64,000 nt of DNA from Melioribacteraceae bacterium (GCA_030584085.1 CP129490.1:3257511-3321510), one strand, 5' to 3'; positions 16,567-26,109 are shown, counted from the first letter of the stretch. Translations and numbers: made by a program. The notes: generated from the sequence alone by a model not told the origin.

Positions 16567-18621
16567 ATGCAAAGTATTATGGGTCGATATTTGAGATTAT
16601 TTCTTATAGCTACAATTATTTTAACGACTTTTCACCTTGCTCAGGGTAAAGATGAAAAATACTTTACTCTTTCTCCTGATTCTTTAGTTACGCGAGGCGA
16701 GATTTATACAGGAAAGAATTGGAAGTATCATCCAGGTGATAAATTAGAGTGGGCTTATCCGAGCTTTAATGATTCTGCCTGGGAAATTTCCGCAACTTCT
16801 TTAAATGGAATTGAACATCCCGAACAAGAATTCCCCGGGAAAGGATGGTTTCGGTTACATTTAGTTGTGGATTCATTGCTTATCAATGAACCAATTTCTT
16901 TTGATTTATGGCTTGCCGGCGCTGCCGAGGTCTATGTTAACGGAGAAAAAATCCTTACTTACGGAAATATTAATGATGATGGAAGCATTAAACATTACAA
17001 TCCAAGTTTACCGAAAATTATAAGTTTTGCTCAAAGAGAAAATTTAATTGCCATAAGATATTATAACCCTGATTATGATCAGATGCATAGGAGAAATTTT
17101 ACTCCTGGTTTCTTTCTAGAACTAGGATATCCGTCAGAGATCTTACCGGGTCGACATGAATATTTAAGTGAAACTTTTCTAGTAAGAAATGTTTTTATGA
17201 GCATTTCTTTGGTGCTTGCAATTCTTCACTTATTCCTCTTCTTTTTCGATCGATCACAAAAGCAAAATTTGTTTTATGTTTTATTCTTACTCTTTTTTAC
17301 TCTATTTATTTACATTAATTTAAGTCCATTTTACAGCAACGATATTCAAGCACTATTCTTCTTGTACCGAATTGCTCCCGGTGTTCTTGTATTCACAATT
17401 TTATTCGGTTCAACTACTATCAATTCAATCTATAGAGAACATGGCAAGTACCTGAAGTATTTCATTTTCGTGGGTGTAATATTAGGATTGCTGGGATACT
17501 TACTGAGCACTATTTTAATTTGGTACATCATATACGCGTTTATCATATTAGTTTCGATTTGGGGAAGCCATGTACTTTACAATCCAAAACACAGTAGGAA
17601 CTCTAAAAGTGATTGGTATCTAAGAATCGGATTTGGTGTAATGGGTATTATGGGAGTCTACCAGATGCTGCTTAGTTTTGGATTGCTTGCTAATTGGGGA
17701 ATTGGAATGCCGTTTATTTATGGTGTTATAATTTTCATCCTTTCAATGTCCATTGCTTTGGCTCGTGATTACGTTACTACAAGTAAAAAATTGAAATTGA
17801 AGCTTGAGGAAATTCAAGAGCTTTCAGAAAAAACATTGCAGCAAGAGCTAGCCGCCAAAGAATTGGATATTCAAAAAAGAATTCTTCAAGCGGATAATAA
17901 ACGTAAAACCGATGAACTCGAAGCTGCAAGATCAGTTCAGCTTGCTATGCTGCCGCAATGTTTAAATGATATTGAAGGTTTGGATATTTGTTTCGATATG
18001 AAAACGGCAACTGAGGTTGGAGGCGATTATTATGATTATAAAATCGGTGAAGACGGAACTTTAAACATTGTTCTCGGTGATGCAACCGGTCATGGCATGA
18101 AAGCCGGGATTATGGTTGCAAGTATCAAGAGTTTATTCAGTGCACTGGGTTTGAAAATGATGATCCCGGATTTCTTTAAAAAGTGTACTGAGATAATTAA
18201 GAGCATGGCGCTTGGTAATTTGTTCATGTCAATGGTATTTATTAGAATTAAAGGAAATACAGTCATTGGAAGTTTAGCAGGGATGCCGCCGATATTAGTT
18301 TATAGAAAAAAGCAAAATATTATCGAGGAAATTTTACAGAAAAGTATGCCGCTGGGTGCGTATCTAAACTTTCCTTATGAAAGCTTTCAAACCGAGTTTA
18401 ATAGCGGAGATGTAATTCTTATTCAAAGTGACGGATACATCGAGTTGTTCAATGCACAAAAAGAAATGCTGGGCGATGAGAAATTAAAAGAATATTTCCT
18501 CGATGTGGCGGATAGTAGTTCCGATAAAATTGTAACGACTCTTTTTGAAAAGGGTGACCAATGGCGAAAAGATCATCCGCAAGAAGATGATATCACTTTT
18601 GTGGCCATTAAAAAGAAATGA
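16567..18621 (+). CDS. Membrane sensor with jelly-roll ectodomain, 7TM region and SpoIIE-type phosphatase
   Basis: About 684 residues. In order: signal peptide (about 1-27); an extracytoplasmic jelly-roll domain resembling GH2 sugar-binding or 7TMR-DISM ectodomains (about 40-190, GKNWKYHPGD...AYPSFNDSAWE...AEVYVNGEKI); seven hydrophobic helices (about 205-405); a coiled coil (about 410-460); and a PP2C/SpoIIE serine phosphatase domain (about 460-684). Metal-binding acidic sites are visible in EVGGDYYDY, VLGDATGHGMKAG, IQSDGYIELF and the terminal EDDITFVAIK. It should dephosphorylate an anti-sigma-factor antagonist in response to an envelope ligand. No such partner is in the window. ATG 16579 is an alternative start. 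It follows the M23 gene by about 9 bases. Confidence 0.9.
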   Translation: MQSIMGRYLRLFLIATIILTTFHLAQGKDEKYFTLSPDSLVTRGEIYTGKNWKYHPGDKLEWAYPSFNDSAWEISATSLNGIEHPEQEFPGKGWFRLHLVVDSLLINEPISFDLWLAGAAEVYVNGEKILTYGNINDDGSIKHYNPSLPKIISFAQRENLIAIRYYNPDYDQMHRRNFTPGFFLELGYPSEILPGRHEYLSETFLVRNVFMSISLVLAILHLFLFFFDRSQKQNLFYVLFLLFFTLFIYINLSPFYSNDIQALFFLYRIAPGVLVFTILFGSTTINSIYREHGKYLKYFIFVGVILGLLGYLLSTILIWYIIYAFIILVSIWGSHVLYNPKHSRNSKSDWYLRIGFGVMGIMGVYQMLLSFGLLANWGIGMPFIYGVIIFILSMSIALARDYVTTSKKLKLKLEEIQELSEKTLQQELAAKELDIQKRILQADNKRKTDELEAARSVQLAMLPQCLNDIEGLDICFDMKTATEVGGDYYDYKIGEDGTLNIVLGDATGHGMKAGIMVASIKSLFSALGLKMMIPDFFKKCTEIIKSMALGNLFMSMVFIRIKGNTVIGSLAGMPPILVYRKKQNIIEEILQKSMPLGAYLNFPYESFQTEFNSGDVILIQSDGYIELFNAQKEMLGDEKLKEYFLDVADSSSDKIVTTLFEKGDQWRKDHPQEDDITFVAIKKK

Positions 18622-18785
18622 TTTTTTCTCTTCGTTTTAATAAATCGATTCTGCTTTATAGTAATACCAAAAGTTTGTAAATTCAGATCAATTCATTCTG
18701 CCTCGGTTGATTTTCAATTTTATTTTAGCCAAGATTGATATAATAATTAACGATTATATTCATTTTATAATTTTTAGAGATTTGT

Positions 18786-19739
18786 ATGAGTTCAAAAAGT
18801 TTTTCCCGCGTTCATGTTATTTCACTTTATTTATTGCTTGCTGTATCTATATTTTTTCTTCTGAATTTTTACGTTCAGATCGAAGAACAAAAAGTAACTA
18901 CACCTCCCGAACCTTATCCTCAAAATTACAGAATCGTAGTTCCGCCAATACCCGATAATATTGAAATTTTCGGAGAACGCGTTCCACTTGAAGATATTGA
19001 TGTTCGTGAAAGATTAGAACGTGAAATAATTGTAAACACTTATTGGCATTCATCTACTTTATTGATGATTAAAAAAGCAAAAAGATGGTTTCCGATTATA
19101 GAACCAATTCTTAAAAAAAATAATATTCCCGATGATGTAAAATATATTTCGGTAATTGAAAGCAATTTAGATAATGTTATCTCCCCTGCCGGCGCAACCG
19201 GCTTCTGGCAATTTATGAAAGGAACCGCACCAAAATACAATATAGAAATTAGGGATGAAGTTGACGAACGGTATCACCTTGAAAAATCTACTCAAGCTGC
19301 TTGTGATTATTTGATGGAAGCATACGAGAAATTTGGAAGCTGGGCAACTGCTGCTGCAAGTTATAATATGGGAATAGACGGAGTTAGAAAACAAATTGAA
19401 CGCCAAAAGACCAGCAACTATTATAACTTCACCTTAAATCCGGAAACATCAAGATATCTATTCCGGGCAATTGCTATGAAGCTTATTTTAAATAATCCGG
19501 AAGTCTACGGTTTTAATGTTGAAGAATTTGAGAAATACATGCCATATGAAACATATGAAATAGAAGTTACCGAAGATATTACCGACTTGGCAATTTGGGC
19601 TAAGGACAAACAAATAAATTACAAGTGGTTGAAAATTCTCAATCCTTGGTTACGAGATAACTACTTAAAAGTACCTAAAGGAAAATCATATAAAATAAAA
19701 TTACCCGCACCGGGTTCTGTATATATTATTCCGGAATAA
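18786..19739 (+). CDS. Membrane-anchored lytic transglycosylase (SLT domain, MltD-like)
   Basis: A 317-residue peptidoglycan lytic transglycosylase. It has an N-terminal transmembrane anchor (10-30), a proline-rich spacer (38-58), and an SLT domain (about 95-225) with the catalytic Glu125 in VIESNLDNVISPAGATGFWQ and the partner motif AAASYNMGIDGV. The C-terminal 80 residues (YEIEVTEDITDLAIWAKDK) resemble a LysM-like or MltD tail. No lipobox is seen, so anchoring is by the helix. It lies 11 bases before the KefB-type antiporter and 160 bases after the SpoIIE gene. Confidence 0.92.
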   Translation: MSSKSFSRVHVISLYLLLAVSIFFLLNFYVQIEEQKVTTPPEPYPQNYRIVVPPIPDNIEIFGERVPLEDIDVRERLEREIIVNTYWHSSTLLMIKKAKRWFPIIEPILKKNNIPDDVKYISVIESNLDNVISPAGATGFWQFMKGTAPKYNIEIRDEVDERYHLEKSTQAACDYLMEAYEKFGSWATAAASYNMGIDGVRKQIERQKTSNYYNFTLNPETSRYLFRAIAMKLILNNPEVYGFNVEEFEKYMPYETYEIEVTEDITDLAIWAKDKQINYKWLKILNPWLRDNYLKVPKGKSYKIKLPAPGSVYIIPE

Positions 19740-19750
19740 ACAGGCATTAA

Positions 19751-21718
19751 ATGGAATTCAAATTACTCAATGATATTGTTATCATATTCGCTTTATCGAT
19801 TATAATTCTTCTGATCTTTCATAAATTAAAACTTCCTACCATTATTGGTTTCTTAATAACAGGTGTACTTACAGGTCCTTTCGGATTTGGGTTAGTGGAA
19901 TCGGTACATCAAGTTGAAGTACTTGCCGAAATAGGTATTCTTTTACTGTTGTTTACCATTGGCATTGAGTTCTCATTTAAGGAAATGGTACAGCTTAAGC
20001 GTTCTGTTTTAATCGGTGGATCAATTCAAGTTTTCTTAACCACTATAATTGTTGCATTACTATTCAATTTCTATGGCGGAAATTTTAATGAAGCTATTTT
20101 TATAGGATTTCTTGCCGCGCTTAGTTCAACAGCCATCTTACTTAAAAGTTATAGTGAAAAAGGCGAGATGGAAACTCCGCACGGAAAGATTCTTCTCTCA
20201 ATTTTGATATTTCAGGATATTATCGTTGTACCGATGATTTTATTCACTCCGATTTTAGCCGGATTAAGCGGTAATCTAATTACCGAAGTCTCAATTTTAT
20301 TACTGAAAGCATTGGGTGTAATAATATTAGTATTTATTGGGACTAAGTATGTTGTTCCGTTTTTACTTCATCACGTTGCAAAAACTAGGAGCAGAGAACT
20401 ATTCTTATTCACAATTCTCGTTATTTGTTTTGGAATCGTTTGGGTTACAGGCGAGCTTGGATTGTCACTTGCACTTGGTGCTTTTTTAGCCGGACTTATT
20501 ATTTCGGAATCAGAATATTCACATCAGGCTTTAGGTCATGTGATGCCTTTCCGTGATGCATTTTCAAGTTTGTTTTTTGTCTCCATCGGAATGTTGTTGG
20601 ATATAAAGTTTTTATTAAACAATTTACCGGTAGCACTTGGCTTAACACTAATCGTGGTTATTGTTAAATCAGTCATCGGCGTTACTTCGATTAAAATACT
20701 AAGAATTCCATGGCGTATTTCAATTATTGCCGGTTTAGCTCTCGCTCAAGTTGGAGAGTTTTCATTTATTCTTGCTAAGACAGGTATGAGTTTCGGATTT
20801 TTAAATGAAAATTTTTATCAAAATTTTCTTTCTGTTTCAATATTGACAATGTCTCTCACACCGGTTTATTTGAAAATTTCACCACTTATTGGAGATATAG
20901 TTGCGAAGATTTTTAATGATAAATTTCACTCATCCGATTCTTCAGGAATACATGATTATTTAGAAGATCATTTAATAGTTGTTGGCTTTGGAATAAACGG
21001 AAGAAATCTTGCCCGTGCTGCAGTAAAAGCCAACATACCGTTCATTGTTCTGGAAACTAATCCGGATACAGTAAAAGAGGAAAGAGAACATGGAATAAAT
21101 ATAATTTTTGGAGATGCGGTTTATCCCGATATACTAGCCCAAGCAAATATTAAAAAAGCAAGAATTATTGTGATTGCAATAAATGATCCAACTGCCGTTC
21201 AAAGAATTGTATCACAAGCAAAAGCCGCAAATCCGAATGTGTTTATTATCGTTAGAACGAGACATGTCAACGAAGTTGAAACATTGCAAAAACTCGGGGC
21301 GGATGAAGTAATTCCTGAAGAATATGAAACCTCTATCGAAATTTTTGCGCGTGTTTTAGTTAAGTATTTGATACCACGTAATCAAATCGAAAAATTTATT
21401 CACGAAGTTCGTTCTGCTGATTACCAAATGTTCAGATCATTATCTGAAGATATTGCTCCAATGCAAAATTTAAAATTACAGTTCCCCGATTTACGGCTAT
21501 GCAATTTTGTAATAGAAAAAGAATCCAGCCTGGCAAATAAATCATTGGCAGAACTTGACTTAAGGAATAAGTATGGTTTCTCAATTTTTGCAATTAAAAG
21601 TGGAAACGAAGTAATTGGAAATCCACATGCTTCAACAATACTTAGAGAAGATGATATAGTTTTTGTTCTCTCCAAAGTAGAAGATATCGCAACTCTAACA
21701 GATATTTTCAGTGTTTAG
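19751..21718 (+). CDS. CPA2 family cation:proton antiporter with TrkA-N and TrkA-C domains (KefB/KefC-like)
   Basis: A 655-residue monovalent cation (K+ or Na+)/H+ antiporter. Residues 1-385 are the Na_H_exchanger membrane domain with about twelve helices (LPTIIGFLITGVLTGPFGFG, LALGAFLAGLIISESEYSH). Residues 405-520 are a Rossmann TrkA-N/KTN domain (LIVVGFGINGRNLARAAV, then an FGDAVYPDILAQA loop), and 565-655 a TrkA-C domain (REDDIVFVLSK). The layout is that of KefB/KefC and YbaL, with nucleotide control of transport. No KefF/KefG ancillary gene is nearby. It lies 9 bases upstream of the rhomboid gene. Confidence 0.93.
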   Translation: MEFKLLNDIVIIFALSIIILLIFHKLKLPTIIGFLITGVLTGPFGFGLVESVHQVEVLAEIGILLLLFTIGIEFSFKEMVQLKRSVLIGGSIQVFLTTIIVALLFNFYGGNFNEAIFIGFLAALSSTAILLKSYSEKGEMETPHGKILLSILIFQDIIVVPMILFTPILAGLSGNLITEVSILLLKALGVIILVFIGTKYVVPFLLHHVAKTRSRELFLFTILVICFGIVWVTGELGLSLALGAFLAGLIISESEYSHQALGHVMPFRDAFSSLFFVSIGMLLDIKFLLNNLPVALGLTLIVVIVKSVIGVTSIKILRIPWRISIIAGLALAQVGEFSFILAKTGMSFGFLNENFYQNFLSVSILTMSLTPVYLKISPLIGDIVAKIFNDKFHSSDSSGIHDYLEDHLIVVGFGINGRNLARAAVKANIPFIVLETNPDTVKEEREHGINIIFGDAVYPDILAQANIKKARIIVIAINDPTAVQRIVSQAKAANPNVFIIVRTRHVNEVETLQKLGADEVIPEEYETSIEIFARVLVKYLIPRNQIEKFIHEVRSADYQMFRSLSEDIAPMQNLKLQFPDLRLCNFVIEKESSLANKSLAELDLRNKYGFSIFAIKSGNEVIGNPHASTILREDDIVFVLSKVEDIATLTDIFSV

Positions 21719-21727
21719 AATATTTCA

Positions 21728-22345
21728 ATGAATGATGAAAAAATTAAATTTCGTAAAGCTATATTAACTTCCTCAATCATTTTATTGATTATATGGATTG
21801 TTAAAATAATTGAAATTTCTTTTGGTCTAAGTTTTGTACAGTACGGTTTACTGCCTAAAAGTTTTGCATTCCCCCCGGGAGTTTTTCTGTTTCATTTTAT
21901 TCATTCCGGTTTTGAGCATCTAATCTCAAATTCTTTTCCGATATTATTTTTGGTTACCGCAATTGTCTATTTTTATCCAAACTCTGCATTTCGGGTGATG
22001 GCATTAATATTTCTGTTTTCCGGTATTATGGTTTGGTTTATCGGACGCCCCTCTTATCATATTGGCGCAAGTGCGTTTGTTTACGGACTAATTACATTCA
22101 CATTTTTCTCCGGCATAATAAAATGGGATAGAAGATCAATTGTACTTTCTTTAATTGTTACATTTCTTTATGGTGGATTTACTTGGGGAGTGTTACCTTT
22201 AGACGACAAAGTTTCTTGGGAAGGACATTTATCGGGTGCAGTACTGGGTTTTATATGCGCTGTTGCATTCCGGAAGCTTGATCCTTATAATAAATTTGAA
22301 CGCTTGGAGGATGAAGAAGATGAGATCGACGAATTGGAGAACTAG
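21728..22345 (+). CDS. Rhomboid family intramembrane serine protease
   Basis: A 205-residue inner-membrane protease with six hydrophobic segments. Catalytic Ser115 sits in HIGASAFVYGL and catalytic His167 in SWEGHLSGAVLGF; the H-x3-N motif of TM2 is H64LISN68. The residue after the Ser is Ala rather than the usual Gly (GASA for GxSG), which is tolerated in the family but noteworthy. The acidic tail (about 190-205) is cytoplasmic. Its last 26 bases overlap the start of the trypsin-like lipoprotein gene, whose GGAGG lies inside this gene. Confidence 0.92.
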   Translation: MNDEKIKFRKAILTSSIILLIIWIVKIIEISFGLSFVQYGLLPKSFAFPPGVFLFHFIHSGFEHLISNSFPILFLVTAIVYFYPNSAFRVMALIFLFSGIMVWFIGRPSYHIGASAFVYGLITFTFFSGIIKWDRRSIVLSLIVTFLYGGFTWGVLPLDDKVSWEGHLSGAVLGFICAVAFRKLDPYNKFERLEDEEDEIDELEN

Positions 22346-23381
22346 GCTATTAAAGAATATTTCTTTCATGCTTTTTATTGGTTTGATTTTTTCAAGTTGT
22401 ACTTCCGAAACCGAAATACGCAAGGTTACATATCCCGAATTATTTGATGGAAAATATGACAGCGAATTCCCCGCAAGAAGCAGTTCTGAACAATTAGAGA
22501 AAATTTCCAATTCAATTAGACTTGTAAACAGTATTGCCTTCTACAGAACTTACCACTTTAATTTAAATGATAGCATAACAGTTTCGTCAATAATAAATGA
22601 AGATTATAAAAATTATGTTGCTAGTTCAACAATATTTGATGAGACTGCCTCCGGCACCGGTACTCTCATTTATAGTTATCGAGATGTTCTTGCCATATTA
22701 ACATGCGCGCATGTAATCAATTTTCCCGATTCAATAAAATCATTTCACTTAACCGAAAGTGGTAAAAGGACCGAATACTTAAAAAGTTTTTCTCTAATTG
22801 TTAAGCAAGATATTTATGTTGTTCCTTCCTACGAAGAAGGAAATTTTGAACTTATTCTACAAGACAATGATCTCGACATTGCTATTCTTAAAAAGAAATT
22901 AAAAAGTGAACAGTTATTCAAGGTTCCGACCTTAAGTATTCCACTCGGAAATGCTGCTGAATTAAATTGGGGAACATTTGTATATGTATTCGGATTTCCT
23001 GCTAATTATAAAATGATATCTAAAGCGATTGTTTCAAGTCCAAATTATGATAAAAAATCATCATTCATAATTGATGCTGTTGCTAATCAAGGAATGAGCG
23101 GTGGAATTGTTTTAGCAATACGTGATGGTATCCCAAATTTTGAACTGGTTGGAATGGTCCTTTCGGCTCCGGCTTCTTATGAGTATGTTTTAAGACCTCA
23201 TAAAGAGAGTGAGATGGTAGTCGGTTCAGAATATAAAGGACGTCTAGTTGCTGATGCCCAACGTAATATCAAGTTCGGAATTACTAAAGTGTTATCAATT
23301 GAAGCTATTCTCAGATTTATAGAAAAAAATAAGTCAACTCTAAGTAAACATGAAATTCAATATGATTACGTTTTTAGGTAA
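22320..23381 (+). CDS. Trypsin-like serine protease lipoprotein
   Basis: A 353-residue protein. The frame opens further upstream, but the GGAGG at 22306-22310 is nine bases before the ATG at 22320 and only abuts the ATG at 22311, so 22320 is chosen. Residues 1-27 form a lipoprotein signal with lipobox-like FSSC (Cys27). A chymotrypsin-fold protease domain follows with a complete triad: His131 (LTCAHV), Asp186 (DNDLDIAIL) and Ser260 (NQGMSGGIV). There is no PDZ domain, unlike DegP. It should be active in the periplasm, or at the surface if flipped. Overlap with the rhomboid gene suggests translational coupling of two proteases. Confidence 0.86.
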   Translation: MRSTNWRTRLLKNISFMLFIGLIFSSCTSETEIRKVTYPELFDGKYDSEFPARSSSEQLEKISNSIRLVNSIAFYRTYHFNLNDSITVSSIINEDYKNYVASSTIFDETASGTGTLIYSYRDVLAILTCAHVINFPDSIKSFHLTESGKRTEYLKSFSLIVKQDIYVVPSYEEGNFELILQDNDLDIAILKKKLKSEQLFKVPTLSIPLGNAAELNWGTFVYVFGFPANYKMISKAIVSSPNYDKKSSFIIDAVANQGMSGGIVLAIRDGIPNFELVGMVLSAPASYEYVLRPHKESEMVVGSEYKGRLVADAQRNIKFGITKVLSIEAILRFIEKNKSTLSKHEIQYDYVFR

Positions 23382-23468
23382 TATTAAGTAATAAGTATAA
23401 TTGTTTTTTGTTATCTCAGATAAAAGTCACATCTTTGTCATTCAACTTTTCAAAAACATTATATAAAC

Positions 23469-24110
23469 ATGATCGAGCTCTCTAAATACAAACATATTAT
23501 CTGGGATTGGAACGGAACGATTCTCAGCGATCTTGATATGTGTGTTAATATTATAAATGAACTTCTTGAAGCACATGATATGCAGACAATTTCAACGGAA
23601 CAGTATAAATCTGTTTTTACTATTCCCGTAGAAAACTATTATAAAGAAATCGGATTCGATTTCAGCAAAAAGAGTTTTGAGATAATCGGGAAGGAATGGA
23701 TGGACGAATATGAAAGAAGAAAATATGATGATGCAATTATACATCCCGCGGTTTCAAAAATTATTTCTTCAATACATCAAAACGGACAAAGCCAATCAAT
23801 ACTTTCCGCATATATGCAGCATACTTTAGAGGAACTTGTTTCACATTACAACTTGACCGAATATTTCGATTACTTGGTAGGTGCCGGTGATATATATGCG
23901 TACGGAAAAGTTGAGCAAGGTAAAATGCTGATGAATAAACTTGGATTAAAAAAAGGCGAATCAATTCTAATCGGTGATACAATACACGATTTTGAAGTTG
24001 CACTAGAAATTGGCGCTGATTGCCTTTTAACGGCTGAAGGTCATCAATCTTATGAAAGATTAGCTTCAACCGGATGTAAGGTTGTGCATTCTTTGGAAGA
24101 ACTCTTATAA
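23469..24110 (+). CDS. HAD superfamily hydrolase (phosphoglycolate phosphatase-like)
   Basis: A 213-residue cytoplasmic HAD hydrolase. Motif I is IIWDWNGTIL: the nucleophile Asp13 is present but the usual second Asp (acid/base, DxD) is Asn15. Motif II Ser is in SQSILSAYMQ, and motif IV is ILIGDTIHDFEVALEIGA. A small cap domain occupies about residues 20-85. The Asn substitution is common in a DWNGT subgroup and may lower phosphatase turnover or change the reaction. The substrate is not predictable. It stands alone, with about 90 bases before it and 106 bases before the antiporter. Confidence 0.85.
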   Translation: MIELSKYKHIIWDWNGTILSDLDMCVNIINELLEAHDMQTISTEQYKSVFTIPVENYYKEIGFDFSKKSFEIIGKEWMDEYERRKYDDAIIHPAVSKIISSIHQNGQSQSILSAYMQHTLEELVSHYNLTEYFDYLVGAGDIYAYGKVEQGKMLMNKLGLKKGESILIGDTIHDFEVALEIGADCLLTAEGHQSYERLASTGCKVVHSLEELL

Positions 24111-24216
24111 TTCCGTAAAATTTTTTAGTCTTTTCCGCTATTCATTTTTGATTTTATTTGACGATATTTATAAAATATTTTGTCAAATTTATCTTATCCA
24201 ATTATAATGTGAATAA

Positions 24217-25668
24217 ATGATCACCATTGATTTATTACTTTTTATCGGTGCGATTCTTATTCTAATCAGTTTATTGATCGCAAAACTTTTTCATAATATC
24301 GGCATTCCTACAATGCTGCTTTTTATAGCTGTAGGAATTCTTGCCGGTTCTGAAGGTATTGGCGGAATTTATTTTGACGATGCAAACCTTGCACAATCAA
24401 TAGGTATTATAGCTTTAGTTTTTATTTTATTTTCGGGCGGGTTGGATACAAATTGGAGTGATTCAAAACAAGTTGTTTTACCCTCGTTTTTACTTGCCTC
24501 AGTAGGGGTCTTAATTACTGCAATAATTATCGCATTATTTATAATGTGGTTGTTTGATACATCCTTTCTTTGGGGTTTACTATTTGGTTCTATAATTTCC
24601 TCAACTGATGCTGCTGCTGTTTTTTCGATTCTTCGTACCGGAAATATCTCATTAAAGGGAAAAATAAAACCATTACTTGAACTTGAATCCGGAAGTAATG
24701 ATCCGATGGCAGTATTCCTCACAATCGGAACGATAGAATTATTACTTTCACCTGAGAAACCTGTTATTGATTTAGCAATCATGTTTTTGCTTCAAATTGG
24801 TTTAGGTGGAGCGCTTGGTTTTGGCGGTGGCAGATTAATGGCATATTTAGTAAACAAACTTAATTTCTTTTACGAAGGTGTTTATCCAATTTTTGCGCTT
24901 TCAATAGCACTGTTGATATATTCTTCCGCAGCGGTTTTAGGTGGAAGCGGATTTCTTGCCATCTATATTGCCGGAGTTGTTCTTGGGAATTGCCAATTTG
25001 TACATAAAAGATCTTTAATTAGATTCTTTGATGGACTTGCAGTGTTAAGTCAAATTACAATGTTTCTTACTCTAGGTCTATTATTATTTCCATCTGAATT
25101 ACTTGATGTAATTGGTTTAGGATTTTTACTCAGCGCATTACTTATGTTTGTTGCCAGACCTTTGAGTGTTCTGATTACGTTAATTCCATTTAAATTTACG
25201 ATCAAAGAAAAAATATTTGCATCGTGGGTGGGTTTACGTGGTGCGGTTCCGATTATCCTCGCTACTTTCCCTCTTTTAATGGGTGTAGAAAACTCGGGAT
25301 TAATTTTTGATTTAGTTTTCTTTATTGTACTTACATCGGCATTAGTTCAAGGATGGTCAATTAATCCGGTTGCAAAGTTATTAAAACTTGCTGCCCCGTT
25401 AGAAAAAGCAAGAAGTGTACAGATTGAATTCACATCAACCACAAAAGATGATACCGAGATGATTGAAATCATAATTCCGTTTAGCTCAAAAGTTATCGGG
25501 AAACAAATTGTTGATCTAAATTTCCCGGAAGAAAGTAGAATTATTTTAGTAACCCGTGATGAAAAAAATATTGTGCCCAGCGGTCAAACTATTTTAGAAG
25601 GCGGAGATATTCTATCGATGCTGGTAAATAAAAATAACATTAACTCAATAAGACAAATATTTTCCTAA
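24217..25668 (+). CDS. CPA1-type potassium/proton antiporter (CvrA/NhaP2-like)
   Basis: A 483-residue antiporter. Residues 1-395 form the Na_H_exchanger domain with about twelve helices; the ion-binding region shows SSTDAAAVFSIL and LELESGSNDPMAVFL, as in NhaP2/CvrA proteins, and the helix GLRGAVPIILATFPLL is present. The C-terminal 80 residues are a TrkA-C domain (EIIIPFSSKVIGKQIVDL...GGDILSMLVNK). Likely K+/H+ exchange and volume or pH control. With trkAH and the KefB-like gene it is the third potassium-related system in 25 kb. Confidence 0.92.
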   Translation: MITIDLLLFIGAILILISLLIAKLFHNIGIPTMLLFIAVGILAGSEGIGGIYFDDANLAQSIGIIALVFILFSGGLDTNWSDSKQVVLPSFLLASVGVLITAIIIALFIMWLFDTSFLWGLLFGSIISSTDAAAVFSILRTGNISLKGKIKPLLELESGSNDPMAVFLTIGTIELLLSPEKPVIDLAIMFLLQIGLGGALGFGGGRLMAYLVNKLNFFYEGVYPIFALSIALLIYSSAAVLGGSGFLAIYIAGVVLGNCQFVHKRSLIRFFDGLAVLSQITMFLTLGLLLFPSELLDVIGLGFLLSALLMFVARPLSVLITLIPFKFTIKEKIFASWVGLRGAVPIILATFPLLMGVENSGLIFDLVFFIVLTSALVQGWSINPVAKLLKLAAPLEKARSVQIEFTSTTKDDTEMIEIIIPFSSKVIGKQIVDLNFPEESRIILVTRDEKNIVPSGQTILEGGDILSMLVNKNNINSIRQIFS

Positions 25669-25696
25669 AAATGTTTTAATTGCAAATTTTCGTTTT

Positions 25697-25730
25697 TTGT
25701 TGATTTTTCTTACTCTTTTCAACAATTTTG
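25697..25730 (+). terminator. Possible intrinsic terminator after the CvrA-like gene
   Basis: Seven-base inverted repeat TTGTTGA (25697-25703) and TCAACAA (25719-25725) followed by TTTTG. The stem is short and AT-rich with a 15-base loop, so this is weak. It lies 29 bases past the antiporter stop and before the cold-shock gene. Confidence 0.35.
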
Positions 25731-25833
25731 TTTGAGGCAGTTCTTTGATAATTTTGTGGCTTTAAGAATTAAAAGAAAGACACGGTTTTATCTTCTGCCA
25801 ATTTTGTTTTAAAATATTTTCGGAGGTTTTTTC

Positions 25834-26049
25834 ATGGCAGAGCGCGAAACCGGTACCGTAAAATGGTTCAACGCATCAAAAGGATACGGCTTCATCACAA
25901 GAGACGGTGGTGAAGAATTATTTGTCCATTTCAGTTCTATTCAATCCGATGGATACAAAAAACTTGAAGAAGGACAAAAAGTAGAATTCACTGTTGTTGA
26001 AGCAGAAAAAGGTCCGCAAGCTCAAGAAGTTGTTAACATCGCTGGTTAA
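25834..26049 (+). CDS. Cold-shock protein, CspA family
   Basis: A 71-residue single cold-shock domain that binds single-stranded nucleic acid. RNP1 is KGYGFITRD and RNP2 is LFVHFSSI, both intact, in the usual order after [11 protein letters not shown]. The ATG has a clear CGGAGG eight bases upstream. The upstream spacer of 165 bases leaves room for the long 5' leader typical of csp genes; I could not identify a specific cold-box. An intrinsic terminator follows the stop, so it is probably monocistronic. Confidence 0.97.
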   Translation: MAERETGTVKWFNASKGYGFITRDGGEELFVHFSSIQSDGYKKLEEGQKVEFTVVEAEKGPQAQEVVNIAG

Positions 26050-26065
26050 CTAAGTAAACAAATTT

Positions 26066-26097
26066 AAGCGGCATTCATAAGATGCCGCTTTTCTTTT
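26066..26097 (+). terminator. Intrinsic terminator of the cold-shock gene
   Basis: Perfect nine-base stem AAGCGGCAT (26066-26074) / ATGCCGCTT (26082-26090) with a seven-base loop, followed by TTCTTTT. It lies 16 bases after the stop codon. Confidence 0.93.
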
Positions 26098-26109
26098 ATA
26101 GGGAGTACA

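Noticed and set aside
24369-24782. 137-codon open frame antisense to the CvrA-like antiporter
   Set aside because: Composition is that of a mirrored hydrophobic gene; the plus-strand frame has clear family motifs.
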